64,000 nt of DNA from Pseudorhodobacter turbinis. GTDB taxonomy: Bacteria > Pseudomonadota > Alphaproteobacteria > Rhodobacterales > Rhodobacteraceae. Position numbers and translations under genes: made by a program. Within the stretch, counting starts at the first letter, position 1. Each line of letters starts with the position of its first letter. Below the pieces are notes generated by a model that did not search any database, was not told where the DNA came from, and saw nothing but the letters and a program-made list of their open reading frames with translations. The stretch lies in the NCBI RefSeq assembly GCF_005234135.1, contig NZ_CP039965.1, positions 620,001 to 684,000 on the forward strand, read 5' to 3'. Below are positions 53,602 through 61,800 of the stretch, in pieces.

Positions 53602-56457
53602 ATGAAACCAAACTTTGCCCTGAATATTACCGATGACGCCGCAAGCCTGCTGCACCGCACCGCGCGTGGCTGGACGGAGGTGGGCTCCGTCGATTTCGAC
53701 AACCCCGATCTTGGGGCGGCTTTAGGCTATCTGCGATCCTCGGCTGTGGGGCTTGCGCCACATGGGATCACAACCAAACTGGTCTTGCCCCCGTCACAGA
53801 TACTCTACACCACGGTTGCGGCCCCCGGCCCCGATAAAGCCGCGCGTGAAGAACAGATCCGTGCGGGCCTTGAAGGGCTAACCCCCTACGATGTTGGTGA
53901 TCTGGTCTTTGACTGGTCCGGCACAGGCCCCGAGGTGCAGGTCGCCGTCGTCGCGCGCGAAACGCTGGATGAGGCCGAAGCATTTGCCACCGCCCACCGT
54001 TTCAACCCGGTGTCCTTTGTGACAACCCCCGGCGACGGGCAGTTCAGCGGAGAGCCGTGGTTCGGCCCAACCGCGCTCTCCACAACGCTTTTACCTACGG
54101 GTGAAGAGGTTGCGCGCGATCAGGCCCCTATCTCGGCCACAAGCAGTGAGGCAGAGGCCACACTTAAAGCCGATGAAGACGCCCTGCACAAAATCGAAGC
54201 GGCCAAGGCCGAACGGGAATTGCGCGCACAGGAACTGGCCCAGGCCGAGGCTAAGCGACTGGTCGAAGAGGCCGAAAAGGCCAAGCTGGCCTATAAGGAA
54301 CGCGAAAAAGCCCGTGCCGCCATGGCCGAGGCCGATCGTGAGCGTGCCATCACCGCAGCGGCCGCTGCTGCTGCACCAGTCGCGCCAAAGGCCAGCGCAG
54401 ACCCAGAGCCCCCAAAGGCAACACCAACCGAGGCAAGGCCAGCGCCAGATCCTGCCCCGACTGAGGCACCTCCCGCCAAGGTTGAGGCATCCGAACCAGC
54501 GCCAGCCAGCCCCAGCGAGAAGCCTCCAGAACCGGAGGCCCCCGACGCGCGCCCGTCGCCAAGCCAACCAGATGAAGCGGTAGAGCCGCCAAAGCCGACA
54601 CCAGAGCCAAAAGACGAGCCCACCACCAAACCCGACGAGGCCCCAAAAGATGTGGCCAAGCCGGAGCTGCCCAAGACAGATCCCGCAAAGGCTGAACCCG
54701 AAGCGCCAAAACCCGTTGAGCCGACGGTGTCAAAACCAAATGAGGCCAAGCCAGAGGCATTAAAGACAGAGCCATCAAAACCCGCACCTGCGGAAACAAC
54801 GCCGCAAGCCTCTCGTCCGGTCCAAGGGCCGATGCAGCCTACGGCCGAAATCAAACATTTGTCGGCGGCCATCGGCCCCGCGGCACCGGTTTTGCCAAAG
54901 GCTTCCGCGAAAACGGATACCCCCAAAATCACAGCCACGCCCGATGCTCCGAAAGTGGCCCCAAAGCCACTGAACGGCACCTCGCCTTTTGCACAGGGTG
55001 CCAAGCCGGAGCTGCCAAAAGAAAAATCCGGCAAAAAGGCCGCCGCAGCCGCAACAATTTCAAGCGTTCCCACCAAGGCAGAGGCCTTGTCGCGCTTCAA
55101 ATCCAAGGTTTCGGAAAATCCCCCTGATGTGCCGCGCACAGCAGCCTCGGGCGATGCGAGCATGGGGGAGATGGGGGCGAAACTGGCGATTCGTCGTGGC
55201 AAGCCGCGTTTCCTCGGGCTGATCCTGACAGTGATCTTGCTAGCTGTACTGGCCTCGATCGCGGCCTGGTCCTCGGTTTATTTGTCCCGCAACACATCAG
55301 AGGCAGAGCAAACCCTGATCGCCGAAGCGCCCGAGCCAAGCGAACCAACTGCCCCCGTCGAGGCGGCACCTCAGCCTGCCGATGTGCCCGAACCTGGCCC
55401 TGATGTCCCCGCAAGCGATGTCGAGGTTCAAGCCGAAGGCCCGGGGCGCGGCCCACAAGACGAGATCATGCTTGCAGGCACAGATCTACGGCCTCCGGCA
55501 TTTGATCCTGTCGCCAGACCGCTTCCTCGTGCGCGCCCTGATGGGGCACCTGATCCGGCGATGCCGCCACCGCCCTTCGGGACCGAATACACGTTTGATG
55601 AAAACGGTGGTATCCTTGCCACCGCCAATGGCGTGATCATGCCCGAAGGCTTCTGGCTGATTGCGGCACGCCCGCCAGTTGTGCCACCGACCCGCGCGAC
55701 GCCAGAGCCCGCGCCCGCGCCCGCGCCCGAAGAAACCGCCGCTCCAAGCCTGACGCCGCCAGTGGCGGATGGCACATTCCGTCCGGACCAGAACGCCGAA
55801 GACCGCAAGCCCCGTGGCCGCCCCGCAGCACTTGACGTTGTTCCTGCCGCAGAGCCCGCCCAGCCCGAAGATGACGCCGCCTTGACAGATGCCGGGCCTG
55901 ACCTCTTGCAGTTTGCATCCCTGCGGCCGCCAGTCCGCCCGGAACCCGTGCTGACCGCCGCCGAAATTGCCCGCGAGTCCGCATCCGGCGCGTCCCTCAT
56001 GGCCAGCGCGCGCCCCCAAGATGACCTGATCAGGGTCGCCATGTCACCGCGGCCCGCAGCGCGGCCGAGCGATTTTTCGGGGGCGATTGCTGCTGCTGTT
56101 TCTGCCGCCGCCCGCGAAACCTCGCGCAATCAGGCGGCACAACAACGCAGCGCTGATCCCGAAGAAGCAGCCGAGCCCGAGGTAAAAGCCTCTGCCGCCC
56201 CCCGCATCCCGACACGCGCAAGCGTGGCCAAGCAAGCCACCTTCAAAAATGCAATCAACCTGTCAAAGACCAACCTCATCGGGGTCTATGGCTCCAAGAA
56301 AAAGCGGTATGCGCTCGTTCGCACCTCCTCGGGGCGCTACCAGAAAGTCCGCGTTGGTGACCGTGTGGATGGGGGCACTGTTGCCGCGATTACCACGACA
56401 GAAGTGCGCTATAAGAAAAGCGGTCGAATGCTAAGCCTGACGATGCCAAAGGGCTAA
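53602..56457 (+). CDS. 951-residue GspL-like cytoplasmic domain / single membrane segment / GspC-PilP-like C-terminal domain fusion
   Basis: Residues about 1-165 resemble the actin-like domain of GspL/PilM: KLVLPPSQILYTTV, then EEQIRAGLEGLTPYDVGDLV. A charged helix (about 190-250), likely coiled coil, follows. Then about 280 residues are rich in Pro, Glu, Ala and Lys. One membrane segment (about 537-560, FLGLILTVILLAVLASIAAW) leads to a Pro-rich stretch. The C-terminal 75 residues (about 875-951) form a compact domain with NLIGVYGSKKKRYALV and KVRVGDRVDGGTVAAIT, like GspC/PilP HR domains. The ATG lacks a clear ribosome site. No secretion or pilus genes are nearby. Function unknown. Confidence 0.7.
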   Translation: MKPNFALNITDDAASLLHRTARGWTEVGSVDFDNPDLGAALGYLRSSAVGLAPHGITTKLVLPPSQILYTTVAAPGPDKAAREEQIRAGLEGLTPYDVGDLVFDWSGTGPEVQVAVVARETLDEAEAFATAHRFNPVSFVTTPGDGQFSGEPWFGPTALSTTLLPTGEEVARDQAPISATSSEAEATLKADEDALHKIEAAKAERELRAQELAQAEAKRLVEEAEKAKLAYKEREKARAAMAEADRERAITAAAAAAAPVAPKASADPEPPKATPTEARPAPDPAPTEAPPAKVEASEPAPASPSEKPPEPEAPDARPSPSQPDEAVEPPKPTPEPKDEPTTKPDEAPKDVAKPELPKTDPAKAEPEAPKPVEPTVSKPNEAKPEALKTEPSKPAPAETTPQASRPVQGPMQPTAEIKHLSAAIGPAAPVLPKASAKTDTPKITATPDAPKVAPKPLNGTSPFAQGAKPELPKEKSGKKAAAAATISSVPTKAEALSRFKSKVSENPPDVPRTAASGDASMGEMGAKLAIRRGKPRFLGLILTVILLAVLASIAAWSSVYLSRNTSEAEQTLIAEAPEPSEPTAPVEAAPQPADVPEPGPDVPASDVEVQAEGPGRGPQDEIMLAGTDLRPPAFDPVARPLPRARPDGAPDPAMPPPPFGTEYTFDENGGILATANGVIMPEGFWLIAARPPVVPPTRATPEPAPAPAPEETAAPSLTPPVADGTFRPDQNAEDRKPRGRPAALDVVPAAEPAQPEDDAALTDAGPDLLQFASLRPPVRPEPVLTAAEIARESASGASLMASARPQDDLIRVAMSPRPAARPSDFSGAIAAAVSAAARETSRNQAAQQRSADPEEAAEPEVKASAAPRIPTRASVAKQATFKNAINLSKTNLIGVYGSKKKRYALVRTSSGRYQKVRVGDRVDGGTVAAITTTEVRYKKSGRMLSLTMPKG

Positions 56458-56478
56458 CATTGCCCGTGCATAGTAAAA

Positions 56479-56507
56479 CCCCGCCCGGCATCATCTGCGG
56501 GGCGGGG
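56479..56507 (-). terminator. Terminator downstream of the DUF2793 gene
   Basis: CCCCGCCC (56479-56486) and GGGCGGGG (56500-56507) form a hairpin; on the minus strand it is followed by TTTTACT. It lies 24 bases beyond the DUF2793 stop and also faces the end of the 951-residue gene. Confidence 0.75.
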
Positions 56508-56530
56508 ACAAAATCTATTGCGCCTAGGGA

Positions 56531-57844
56531 TCAAGCCGCCGGGGCATAGGCAAAACGCAGATCGATCCAGCGGCCCTGCGGAATATCCACCGGCTTACCT
56601 GCTGCCCAGCCCGATTTCCAAACCACGGTGCTGGTCTTTACCTCTAGGGTCTGGCTCTGCGCATCATAGGATGTTTGCACAAAAACCAACCGGTTGCCGT
56701 TCTCATCCTGTGGCACCTCGATCTGCCAGCCCTGATCAGCAAGCTCTTGCACCCCTGAAAGGGTGTAATGCCCCTTGCCCACGCGGGTGAATACGGCTGG
56801 AACCGGCTCGACCGGATCCTCGATATGATCATTATGCAAACGCAGGATCGGAGAGGCGGCCTTGATAAAACCGTTGCTGTCCACCGTGGTATTCGTTGCA
56901 TCATAGATCTTGGCCCAAGAAGTCCATGCGCCGCTGCGATAGCTGCGGTGATACATCGTATCGCTCAGCGCGCTTTGCCAGCGCTGGGTCGCGGTGCCCG
57001 CAGCCAATGTGGTATGATGCAAAATCCCGTCGGGCCCGCCCGCAGGCACAGTGCCGGTTGTGGTGCCATCAGTGCCATAGGTCCCGCTTGGTATCGCCAC
57101 GGCGTCGACATCCGCAACAATCGGCAGGCTAACAGACCCAAGCCCGAAATTGCCAACCGTAAGCAGGCGGCCTGCGCGGGCATCCGTTGCCGTTTCGGTG
57201 ATCGCCTCACCGGTCAACAAACCGGTATCGGCTGCAATGCTCAGCGCATTGGTCCAGCTTGCGCCATCAGGGCTGACCTTGATCGAAAAATCATCGTTCC
57301 CTGCCGTGCCCATCTCGGCGCGGCCGGACCAATCGGTTTGAAACAACAGGCTGGCAGTATCAGAGGCACCCGACTTGTTGATCTTGAGCTGATGCCCCGC
57401 GCCTTCATGCGTCAAAAGCGTAGCGGCAGATGAGACTGAAAGCCGGTTTGTGGAATCGTAGCCTGCGTTGATGCCAACACCTGTCAGGTTCACCAGCTCT
57501 GCCGGGGCAAGACGTGCCCAGCCAGCCGTACCAAAACGCCAAAGGCTACCATCGGTGATGTCCAGGAACTGCCATCCCTCTTGCGGGGTCAGAAACAGCC
57601 ATGCATCACCGTTCCAGGCCGCAAGCGTCTCTGGCTGGCCAGCCCAATCCCCGGTCGGTGCCGCACCCAGCGCCCAGACCTGGCCGACTAACGGCGACAC
57701 TGGCGGCGTGATCGCGCCAAAGGCCTGAACGGTCGGTTGCACCAGCAAATCAAGGATCTGCAAGGCTTCGTTATGGGTCACATGTTTTTGGGCCTGCGAG
57801 GGTGCCAGATAGGGTAGCGACAAGCGTGCGGATTGGTCAGACAT
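56531..57844 (-). CDS. DUF2793 domain tail-fibre-like protein
   Basis: A 437-residue protein. The N-terminal DUF2793 domain (about residues 1-100) starts near LSLPYLAPSQAQKHVTHNEA and has GWQFLDITDGSLWRF. The rest is beta-rich and Gly/Thr/Asn-rich, with phage tail-fibre-like segments such as GPDGILHHTTLAAGTATQRW (residues 275-294) and YRSGAWTSWAKIYDATNTT. I placed the start at ATG 57844, eight bases after GGAG. Homologues are known on phages and among gene transfer agent fibre proteins of this order. No other structural virion genes are near. Confidence 0.8.
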   Translation of the reverse strand: MSDQSARLSLPYLAPSQAQKHVTHNEALQILDLLVQPTVQAFGAITPPVSPLVGQVWALGAAPTGDWAGQPETLAAWNGDAWLFLTPQEGWQFLDITDGSLWRFGTAGWARLAPAELVNLTGVGINAGYDSTNRLSVSSAATLLTHEGAGHQLKINKSGASDTASLLFQTDWSGRAEMGTAGNDDFSIKVSPDGASWTNALSIAADTGLLTGEAITETATDARAGRLLTVGNFGLGSVSLPIVADVDAVAIPSGTYGTDGTTTGTVPAGGPDGILHHTTLAAGTATQRWQSALSDTMYHRSYRSGAWTSWAKIYDATNTTVDSNGFIKAASPILRLHNDHIEDPVEPVPAVFTRVGKGHYTLSGVQELADQGWQIEVPQDENGNRLVFVQTSYDAQSQTLEVKTSTVVWKSGWAAGKPVDIPQGRWIDLRFAYAPAA

Positions 57845-57945
57845 GGGCATTGCTCCGGTCATAGGGTTTGCACGACACCCTGTGCCGGATCCATTAAGAT
57901 TTGCGAAACCATGCGCGCGCTGCAGGGGGTCCGACACATGCAAAA

Positions 57946-57970
57946 CGCCCCGAACTCAAGGAACGGGGCG
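57946..57970 (-). terminator. Terminator of the DUF1328 gene
   Basis: CGCCCCG (57946-57952) and CGGGGCG (57964-57970) form a 7-base stem; on the minus strand TTTTG follows directly. It starts 32 bases beyond the stop of the DUF1328 gene. Confidence 0.7.
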
Positions 57971-58002
57971 CACGTAAGATCAGGTCAAAGCAGCGGTTTC
58001 AG

Positions 58003-58176
58003 TCAGAGCGGAGGACGCCCCTTCAACGCGCGCGCGATCATTGCCACCACAAACAGAACGATAAAGATAAAGAACAGAATCTTGGCAATCCCGGCAGAAG
58101 CGCCTGCGATACCACCAAATCCAAGGGCCGCCGCAATAAGCGCAACAATCAGAAAAGTAAGGGCCCAACCTAGCAT
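58003..58176 (-). CDS. DUF1328 (YtjA-type) small membrane protein
   Basis: A 57-residue hydrophobic protein with two membrane segments: residues about 2-25 ([20 protein letters not shown]) and 32-48 ([15 protein letters not shown]), ending RALKGRPPL. This is the DUF1328/YtjA signature. GGAG lies a few bases before ATG 58176. An EcfG-type promoter is 50 bases upstream. Such proteins are stress-induced; molecular function is unknown. Confidence 0.85.
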   Translation of the reverse strand: MLGWALTFLIVALIAAALGFGGIAGASAGIAKILFFIFIVLFVVAMIARALKGRPPL

Positions 58177-58224
58177 GTGTCATCTCCTTCAGGTGCAAAA
58201 GGTTTCGTCGTCAGATACCGAACA

Positions 58225-58250
58225 AACGCAACCTTTAGCTCGGCGGTTCC
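58225..58250 (-). promoter_or_regulatory. EcfG-type general stress promoter for DUF1328
   Basis: On the minus strand GGAAC (58250-58246), 17 bases, CGTT (58228-58225), 49 bases before the start codon. This matches the GGAAC-N16/17-CGTT consensus of alphaproteobacterial EcfG sigma factors. Confidence 0.8.
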
Positions 58251-58274
58251 CGATAAATTCTGCCGCCACCACTG

Positions 58275-58300
58275 GGAACCAAGACGCACCCAAAGACGTT
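58275..58300 (+). promoter_or_regulatory. EcfG-type general stress promoter for PLDc_N gene
   Basis: GGAAC (58275-58279), 17 bases, CGTT (58297-58300), 30 bases before the ATG at 58330. It is back to back with the DUF1328 promoter. Confidence 0.8.
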
Positions 58301-58329
58301 TATTTCCTGAAAACCCACAGGAGATCCAA

Positions 58330-58527
58330 ATGACAGAGCTGAACATGTTCGAATTTTCCGGCATCGGCGGATTGATTATTCTGGTGCTGGACGTCTGGGC
58401 ATTATTGGCAATCGCGGGGTCAAATGCCACCATGGGCCGCAAGGTTTTATGGGCTCTATTGGTGATCTTTGCGCCGGTTCTCGGCTTTATCATCTGGTTT
58501 TTTTTCGGGCCGCGGGCGCAGAAATAG
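58330..58527 (+). CDS. PLDc_N domain small membrane protein
   Basis: A 65-residue protein with two hydrophobic segments (about 12-30 and 40-57). It shows the typical pattern of the phospholipase D N-terminal domain: LDVWALLAIAGSNATMGRKV (residues 20-39), with VIFAPVLGFIIWFFFGPR at the end. Such stand-alone PLDc_N proteins resemble the membrane part of cardiolipin synthases but lack any catalytic domain. An EcfG-type promoter lies 30 bases upstream, so stress induction is likely. Confidence 0.8.
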   Translation: MTELNMFEFSGIGGLIILVLDVWALLAIAGSNATMGRKVLWALLVIFAPVLGFIIWFFFGPRAQK

Positions 58528-58584
58528 GTTTACAGCCCTATTCAACTCCCTGCCCCGCGCATAACATCAACAACGGAGACTGAA

Positions 58585-58953
58585 ATGACCAAACATGATC
58601 AAACTGCATCCGACATGATCAAAAGCGGCAAAGCCACCGCCGAAGAGATCGCCGCTCAAGGCAAGGACGCGGTGGACACCGCCACCAAAAAAGCCAAGGA
58701 GATGGCCGAGGCAGGTGCAACCGAAGCGCAAGACCATGTTGAACAAGCCCGCGCCGTGCTTGCCCAGAACGTGGAACAAGCCACCGCAGCACTGCGCGAC
58801 ACCTCGTTCAGCGATATCGCCGCGCGCACCAAGACCTTTGCCAAGGACCACCCCGCCCTCTTTGTGACCGGAGTCGCACTGGCGGGCTACGCCCTGACCC
58901 GCGTTCTGCGCAGCGAAGGTAAAACCGATGATGCGGCACCAAAGGACGCGTAA
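58585..58953 (+). CDS. DUF883/ElaB-like stress protein
   Basis: A 122-residue protein with a long Ala/Glu/Lys/Gln-rich amphipathic helix (about residues 8-85) followed by one membrane segment (about 88-108, HPALFVTGVALAGYALTRVL). Such proteins, related to ElaB/YqjD, may tether ribosomes or protect the membrane in stationary phase. A ribosome-like GGAG precedes the ATG. No own GGAAC promoter is seen; it may read through from the PLDc_N gene. Its stop overlaps the holin-like gene start by one base. Confidence 0.7.
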   Translation: MTKHDQTASDMIKSGKATAEEIAAQGKDAVDTATKKAKEMAEAGATEAQDHVEQARAVLAQNVEQATAALRDTSFSDIAARTKTFAKDHPALFVTGVALAGYALTRVLRSEGKTDDAAPKDA

Positions 58954-59363
58954 TGCCCCCTGAAGAAGATCAACCGCCTGTCAGTGAATTGCTCAGTCAG
59001 GCAGCATCTCACCTTGGCCGCATCTTTGCGGCCGAGGCAGGATTGATGCGGCTGGACCTACGGTCCGCGAAACAGGCGGCGGCGATGGCCGCCGTTTTTT
59101 GTTGTCTGGCGGTTCTGCTTGCGCTCGTGTCTGTCCTGCTTTTGGGGATGGCATTGGCCAGCGGCTTGATCGCCTTGGGGCTGCCGCCTTGGGTGGCGCA
59201 ATTCGTGGCGGGTGCTTCGCTGATGGTCCTTGGCATAGCGGCCTTGCTGCGGGCGCAGGCAATGCTGCGGCGTGTGACCGGCCTGCCCGCGCGGGTTTAC
59301 GCGCGGCTGACCGGGGACGTCGACGCCGTGGTGAAAGCCACCAAGGCGGAGGACACACAATGA
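58953..59363 (+). CDS. Phage_holin_3_6-type membrane protein (YqjE-like)
   Basis: A 136-residue protein with two membrane segments (about 40-70 and 75-95) and a basic C-terminal tail. The pattern SELLSQAASHLGRIFAAEAG at residues 11-30 fits the YqjE/Phage_holin_3_6 family. These genes usually follow ElaB/YqjD-like genes, as here with overlapping stop and start. They are membrane stress proteins rather than true holins in most genomes. Confidence 0.75.
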   Translation: MPPEEDQPPVSELLSQAASHLGRIFAAEAGLMRLDLRSAKQAAAMAAVFCCLAVLLALVSVLLLGMALASGLIALGLPPWVAQFVAGASLMVLGIAALLRAQAMLRRVTGLPARVYARLTGDVDAVVKATKAEDTQ

Positions 59364-59869
59364 ACCGTGACCAGTTAGAAGCCCTCCGCGCCGCAGAAAC
59401 CCAAGCCCTTGGCAAAACGGCATCAACCCTGTCCAAACGGCTAAACCCACAACAATTGCTGGATGCAAAGGTGCTTGCCTCAGCCAAGGACCGCGCCGCA
59501 AAATTGGCGATACGGCCCAGAACAATCGCCGCAGTCGGCGCAGGGGTTGCTGCGGTTATATGCTGGGCTGTGTTCAAAAAGCCCAAACCTGCCGACCCAA
59601 AAGCAAGCCCTGCCCCCCCCGTCGCGCCCCAAAAGCACAGCTTGTCTGCGGAGCTCTCGACCGTCGCGCTAGAATTGGCTGCCGCCGCGATCCTTGCGCC
59701 AGCGGGGGGCAGCCGCCCGCAATCCATGCGCCGCCACACCACGACCGCAAAAGAGGCGGCAGTGGTCTTGGCAGGGGATGCCCTGCGCCAATTCGGTACC
59801 AAAGCGCTGGATGAGTATCGCAAAAATGCGAAAGCCACCGAAAAACCTACACCGGAAGAACCGGACTAG
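59360..59869 (+). CDS. Hypothetical membrane-associated protein, 169 residues
   Basis: The start overlaps the stop of the holin-like gene (ATGA). An N-terminal helical region contains ALRAAETQALGKTAS. One membrane segment lies at about residues 54-70 (TIAAVGAGVAAVICWAVF), followed by a Pro-rich linker. The C-terminal half is Ala/Arg-rich and helical. The order ElaB-like, holin-like and this gene recalls the yqjD-yqjE-yqjK series, so I would place it near YqjK-type partners. No catalytic motif is visible. Confidence 0.6.
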   Translation: MNRDQLEALRAAETQALGKTASTLSKRLNPQQLLDAKVLASAKDRAAKLAIRPRTIAAVGAGVAAVICWAVFKKPKPADPKASPAPPVAPQKHSLSAELSTVALELAAAAILAPAGGSRPQSMRRHTTTAKEAAVVLAGDALRQFGTKALDEYRKNAKATEKPTPEEPD

Positions 59870-59892
59870 GGGCAGCGCCCTTTGCACAGAAA

Positions 59893-59926
59893 TCGGCCCC
59901 CGCGTCCTTTCGGAGCGCAGGGGCCG
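59893..59926 (+). terminator. Hairpin terminator after the ElaB-holin operon
   Basis: CGGCCCC (59894-59900) and GGGGCCG (59920-59926) form the outer stem, extended by GCGTCC and GGAGCGC with one mismatch each. TTCGTTCATT follows, so it is a weak T-rich terminator. Confidence 0.6.
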
Positions 59927-59957
59927 TTCGTTCATTCAGATCGCAAATCTCGCAAGA

Positions 59958-60155
59958 TCAGGCTTTGTTGAGGAAGTCATCCACTTCCTGCTCTGCCTGC
60001 TCTTTGGAGCGGCCGTAGCGCTCTTGCACCTTGCCGACCAGCTGGTCACGATTGCCTTCAATCTGGTCCAGCTCATCATCGGTCAGCTCGCCCCATTGCT
60101 CTTTTGCGGCGCCTTTGATCTGCTTCCACTTGCCTTTGATTTGATCCATATTCAT
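59958..60155 (-). CDS. CsbD family stress protein
   Basis: A 65-residue hydrophilic, highly charged protein: MNMDQIKGKWKQIKGAAKEQ, then EGNRDQLVGKVQERYG, and a final acidic helix. This is the CsbD family, strongly induced by general stress, function unknown. AAGGAGG precedes the ATG at 60155. An EcfG-type promoter lies 55 bases upstream, consistent with its classic role as a stress marker. Confidence 0.9.
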   Translation of the reverse strand: MNMDQIKGKWKQIKGAAKEQWGELTDDELDQIEGNRDQLVGKVQERYGRSKEQAEQEVDDFLNKA

Positions 60156-60209
60156 CGGGTCTTCCTCCTTGCAAACGGCCTGCACTGCGCTGGCCTTCTA
60201 TACAGGGAT

Positions 60210-60234
60210 AACGCGTGGATATGGCTCTGGTTCC
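60210..60234 (-). promoter_or_regulatory. EcfG-type general stress promoter for csbD
   Basis: On the minus strand GGAAC (60234-60230), 16 bases, CGTT (60213-60210), 55 bases before the start codon. Fits the GGAAC-N16/17-CGTT consensus. Confidence 0.8.
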
Positions 60235-60261
60235 CGCTTGCACCCCCGAAACCCCACGGAA

Positions 60262-61800
60262 TCACACCATTTCTTCGGGCAGTATCGGGACCGGTTTTCC
60301 GAACGCCTCGGCCCGTGCGATATCATGCGGCAAAAGCAGACATTCACGGTCAGACGGCGCACGCCGGGCATTGGCCCAGATCGCGGTGCGCCAACGGTCA
60401 TAAAGCGCGCGGGGTGTCTCGCTCTGCGGGATCGCACCCTCCGGCCACCAATGGCGCAACAGCGGGCCCGTCAGGGCCGCCACATCTTTTGGCGCGTCCA
60501 GCCTGACCCCCGCCTCGGTATCCCAAAACAGGCTGCGGCGGTTCAAGTTGGCAGAGGCAACAATCGCCGCGCGGTCATCGAACAGCGAAACCTTGGAATG
60601 CACGTAGATCAAGGGCGCGCCGTGCAATCGGTCGGGGCCGTCCCCAGCCGCCTGCCGCCTTTGCGCTGGTGAGGTCACCAACACACGATTGCCAAATGCG
60701 CGCGTCAAACGGCGCAAAGCGCGTGCCTGCAGGTATGCCCCAAAGCGCGCATCGAACCCGCGCTTGCCCTCAAATGCGACATCATCAGGGGCGGCGGGCA
60801 GAACAAGGATCACCCGCAAATCCGGTGCCGAACGGGCCCGACGCGCCAAGGCACGTGACAGCGCGCGGTCCCGAAAATATTGGGTTTCGATATAGATCAG
60901 CCGTTCCGCCCGCGCGATTTCATCCAAATGGGCCTTATGAAGCTCATCGACCGCGTGATGCGGGCCAAAGTGTGCCCAATTGATCCGGCGACGGGTGGAC
61001 AGCGTGCGCAAGAACGGGGGGGCCTCGGGCGCGGGGGCGGTTGTCCCCGCTGTATGGGCGTGAAAGCCGCGCAGATGCGCAACGGCGGCGGCAACGCCTG
61101 CACCCTCTACCTCTAGCTGGACATCATGCCACGTTTGGTCGCCATCCTGATTGTGATCAAGCGTATCAAACCGCCGCTCATTCAGGTCCAGCCCGCCGAT
61201 ATAAAGCCGCTTTTCATCAAACACCGCCAGCTTTTGGTGGTGCAAACAGGGATATAGCGCCGGAAGCACAAAGAGCCGCGGCCAAAGCCTGCCCCGCCGA
61301 AGGGTCAACGCCTCTGCCATCCCCGGCATATCGCGCAGGGTGGCCCTGCGTTCAGCCTTGGTCAATCCGTTCAGCCATTTTGACACGCCGTAAAGCCGCT
61401 TGAGGATATAGGGCCAAATCGCCAGACGGATCAGCCTGCCTGTCTGCGCGGGATGGCGCAGCACCTTCAGTTGCAAGCGGCCCGGATGGTTGCTGACCCC
61501 CGCTGCGGCCAGAAACATGCGGCGGGTGCGCATGGCGGCGCGGTGCATTTTGGGGCGGCCAATCGGGTCCACATCACTGATCGAGATGGATATATTCACC
61601 CCGCGCGCCAAAGTATGATGGACAAGATCAAACCAAGTCGCCCCTATCGCGCGCCCGCGTTTTGACCGCAGGCGGGTCGAAAGGTCGAACACCATGAAGC
61701 TTGCCAGAATGCTGCTTTCCGCATCGAGGAAATGTTCTTCAAGGGCGGGATACGCCTGGGCTGCGGTCACGTGAACGGCGCGCAAGATCTGGTCGCTCAC
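60262..61800 (-). CDS. Phospholipase D superfamily protein (cardiolipin synthase-like)
   Basis: A 512-residue protein with two HKD-type motifs. The first, HHQKLAVFDEKRLYIGGLDL, is near residue 187 and the second, YVHSKVSLFDDRAAIVASAN, near residue 400; each supplies the His and Lys of the active site. The second motif keeps His, Lys and an Asp in the usual spacing. No clear membrane helix is seen in the N-terminus, so this is more likely a soluble or peripheral phosphatidyl transferase or phospholipase than a standard cardiolipin synthase. It overlaps the kinase gene stop by 4 bases and is the last gene of the sigma-kinase operon. Confidence 0.85.
   Translation of the reverse strand: MSDQILRAVHVTAAQAYPALEEHFLDAESSILASFMVFDLSTRLRSKRGRAIGATWFDLVHHTLARGVNISISISDVDPIGRPKMHRAAMRTRRMFLAAAGVSNHPGRLQLKVLRHPAQTGRLIRLAIWPYILKRLYGVSKWLNGLTKAERRATLRDMPGMAEALTLRRGRLWPRLFVLPALYPCLHHQKLAVFDEKRLYIGGLDLNERRFDTLDHNQDGDQTWHDVQLEVEGAGVAAAVAHLRGFHAHTAGTTAPAPEAPPFLRTLSTRRRINWAHFGPHHAVDELHKAHLDEIARAERLIYIETQYFRDRALSRALARRARSAPDLRVILVLPAAPDDVAFEGKRGFDARFGAYLQARALRRLTRAFGNRVLVTSPAQRRQAAGDGPDRLHGAPLIYVHSKVSLFDDRAAIVASANLNRRSLFWDTEAGVRLDAPKDVAALTGPLLRHWWPEGAIPQSETPRALYDRWRTAIWANARRAPSDRECLLLPHDIARAEAFGKPVPILPEEMV

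Noticed and set aside
54291..55202. Gly/Ser/Ala-rich open frame on the minus strand
   Set aside because: It mirrors the Pro/Glu/Lys/Ala-rich low-complexity part of the 951-residue gene, so it is a composition artefact.
58953..59363. Holin-like gene as sign of a prophage
   Set aside because: The gene sits in an ElaB-type stress series and no phage genes surround it.
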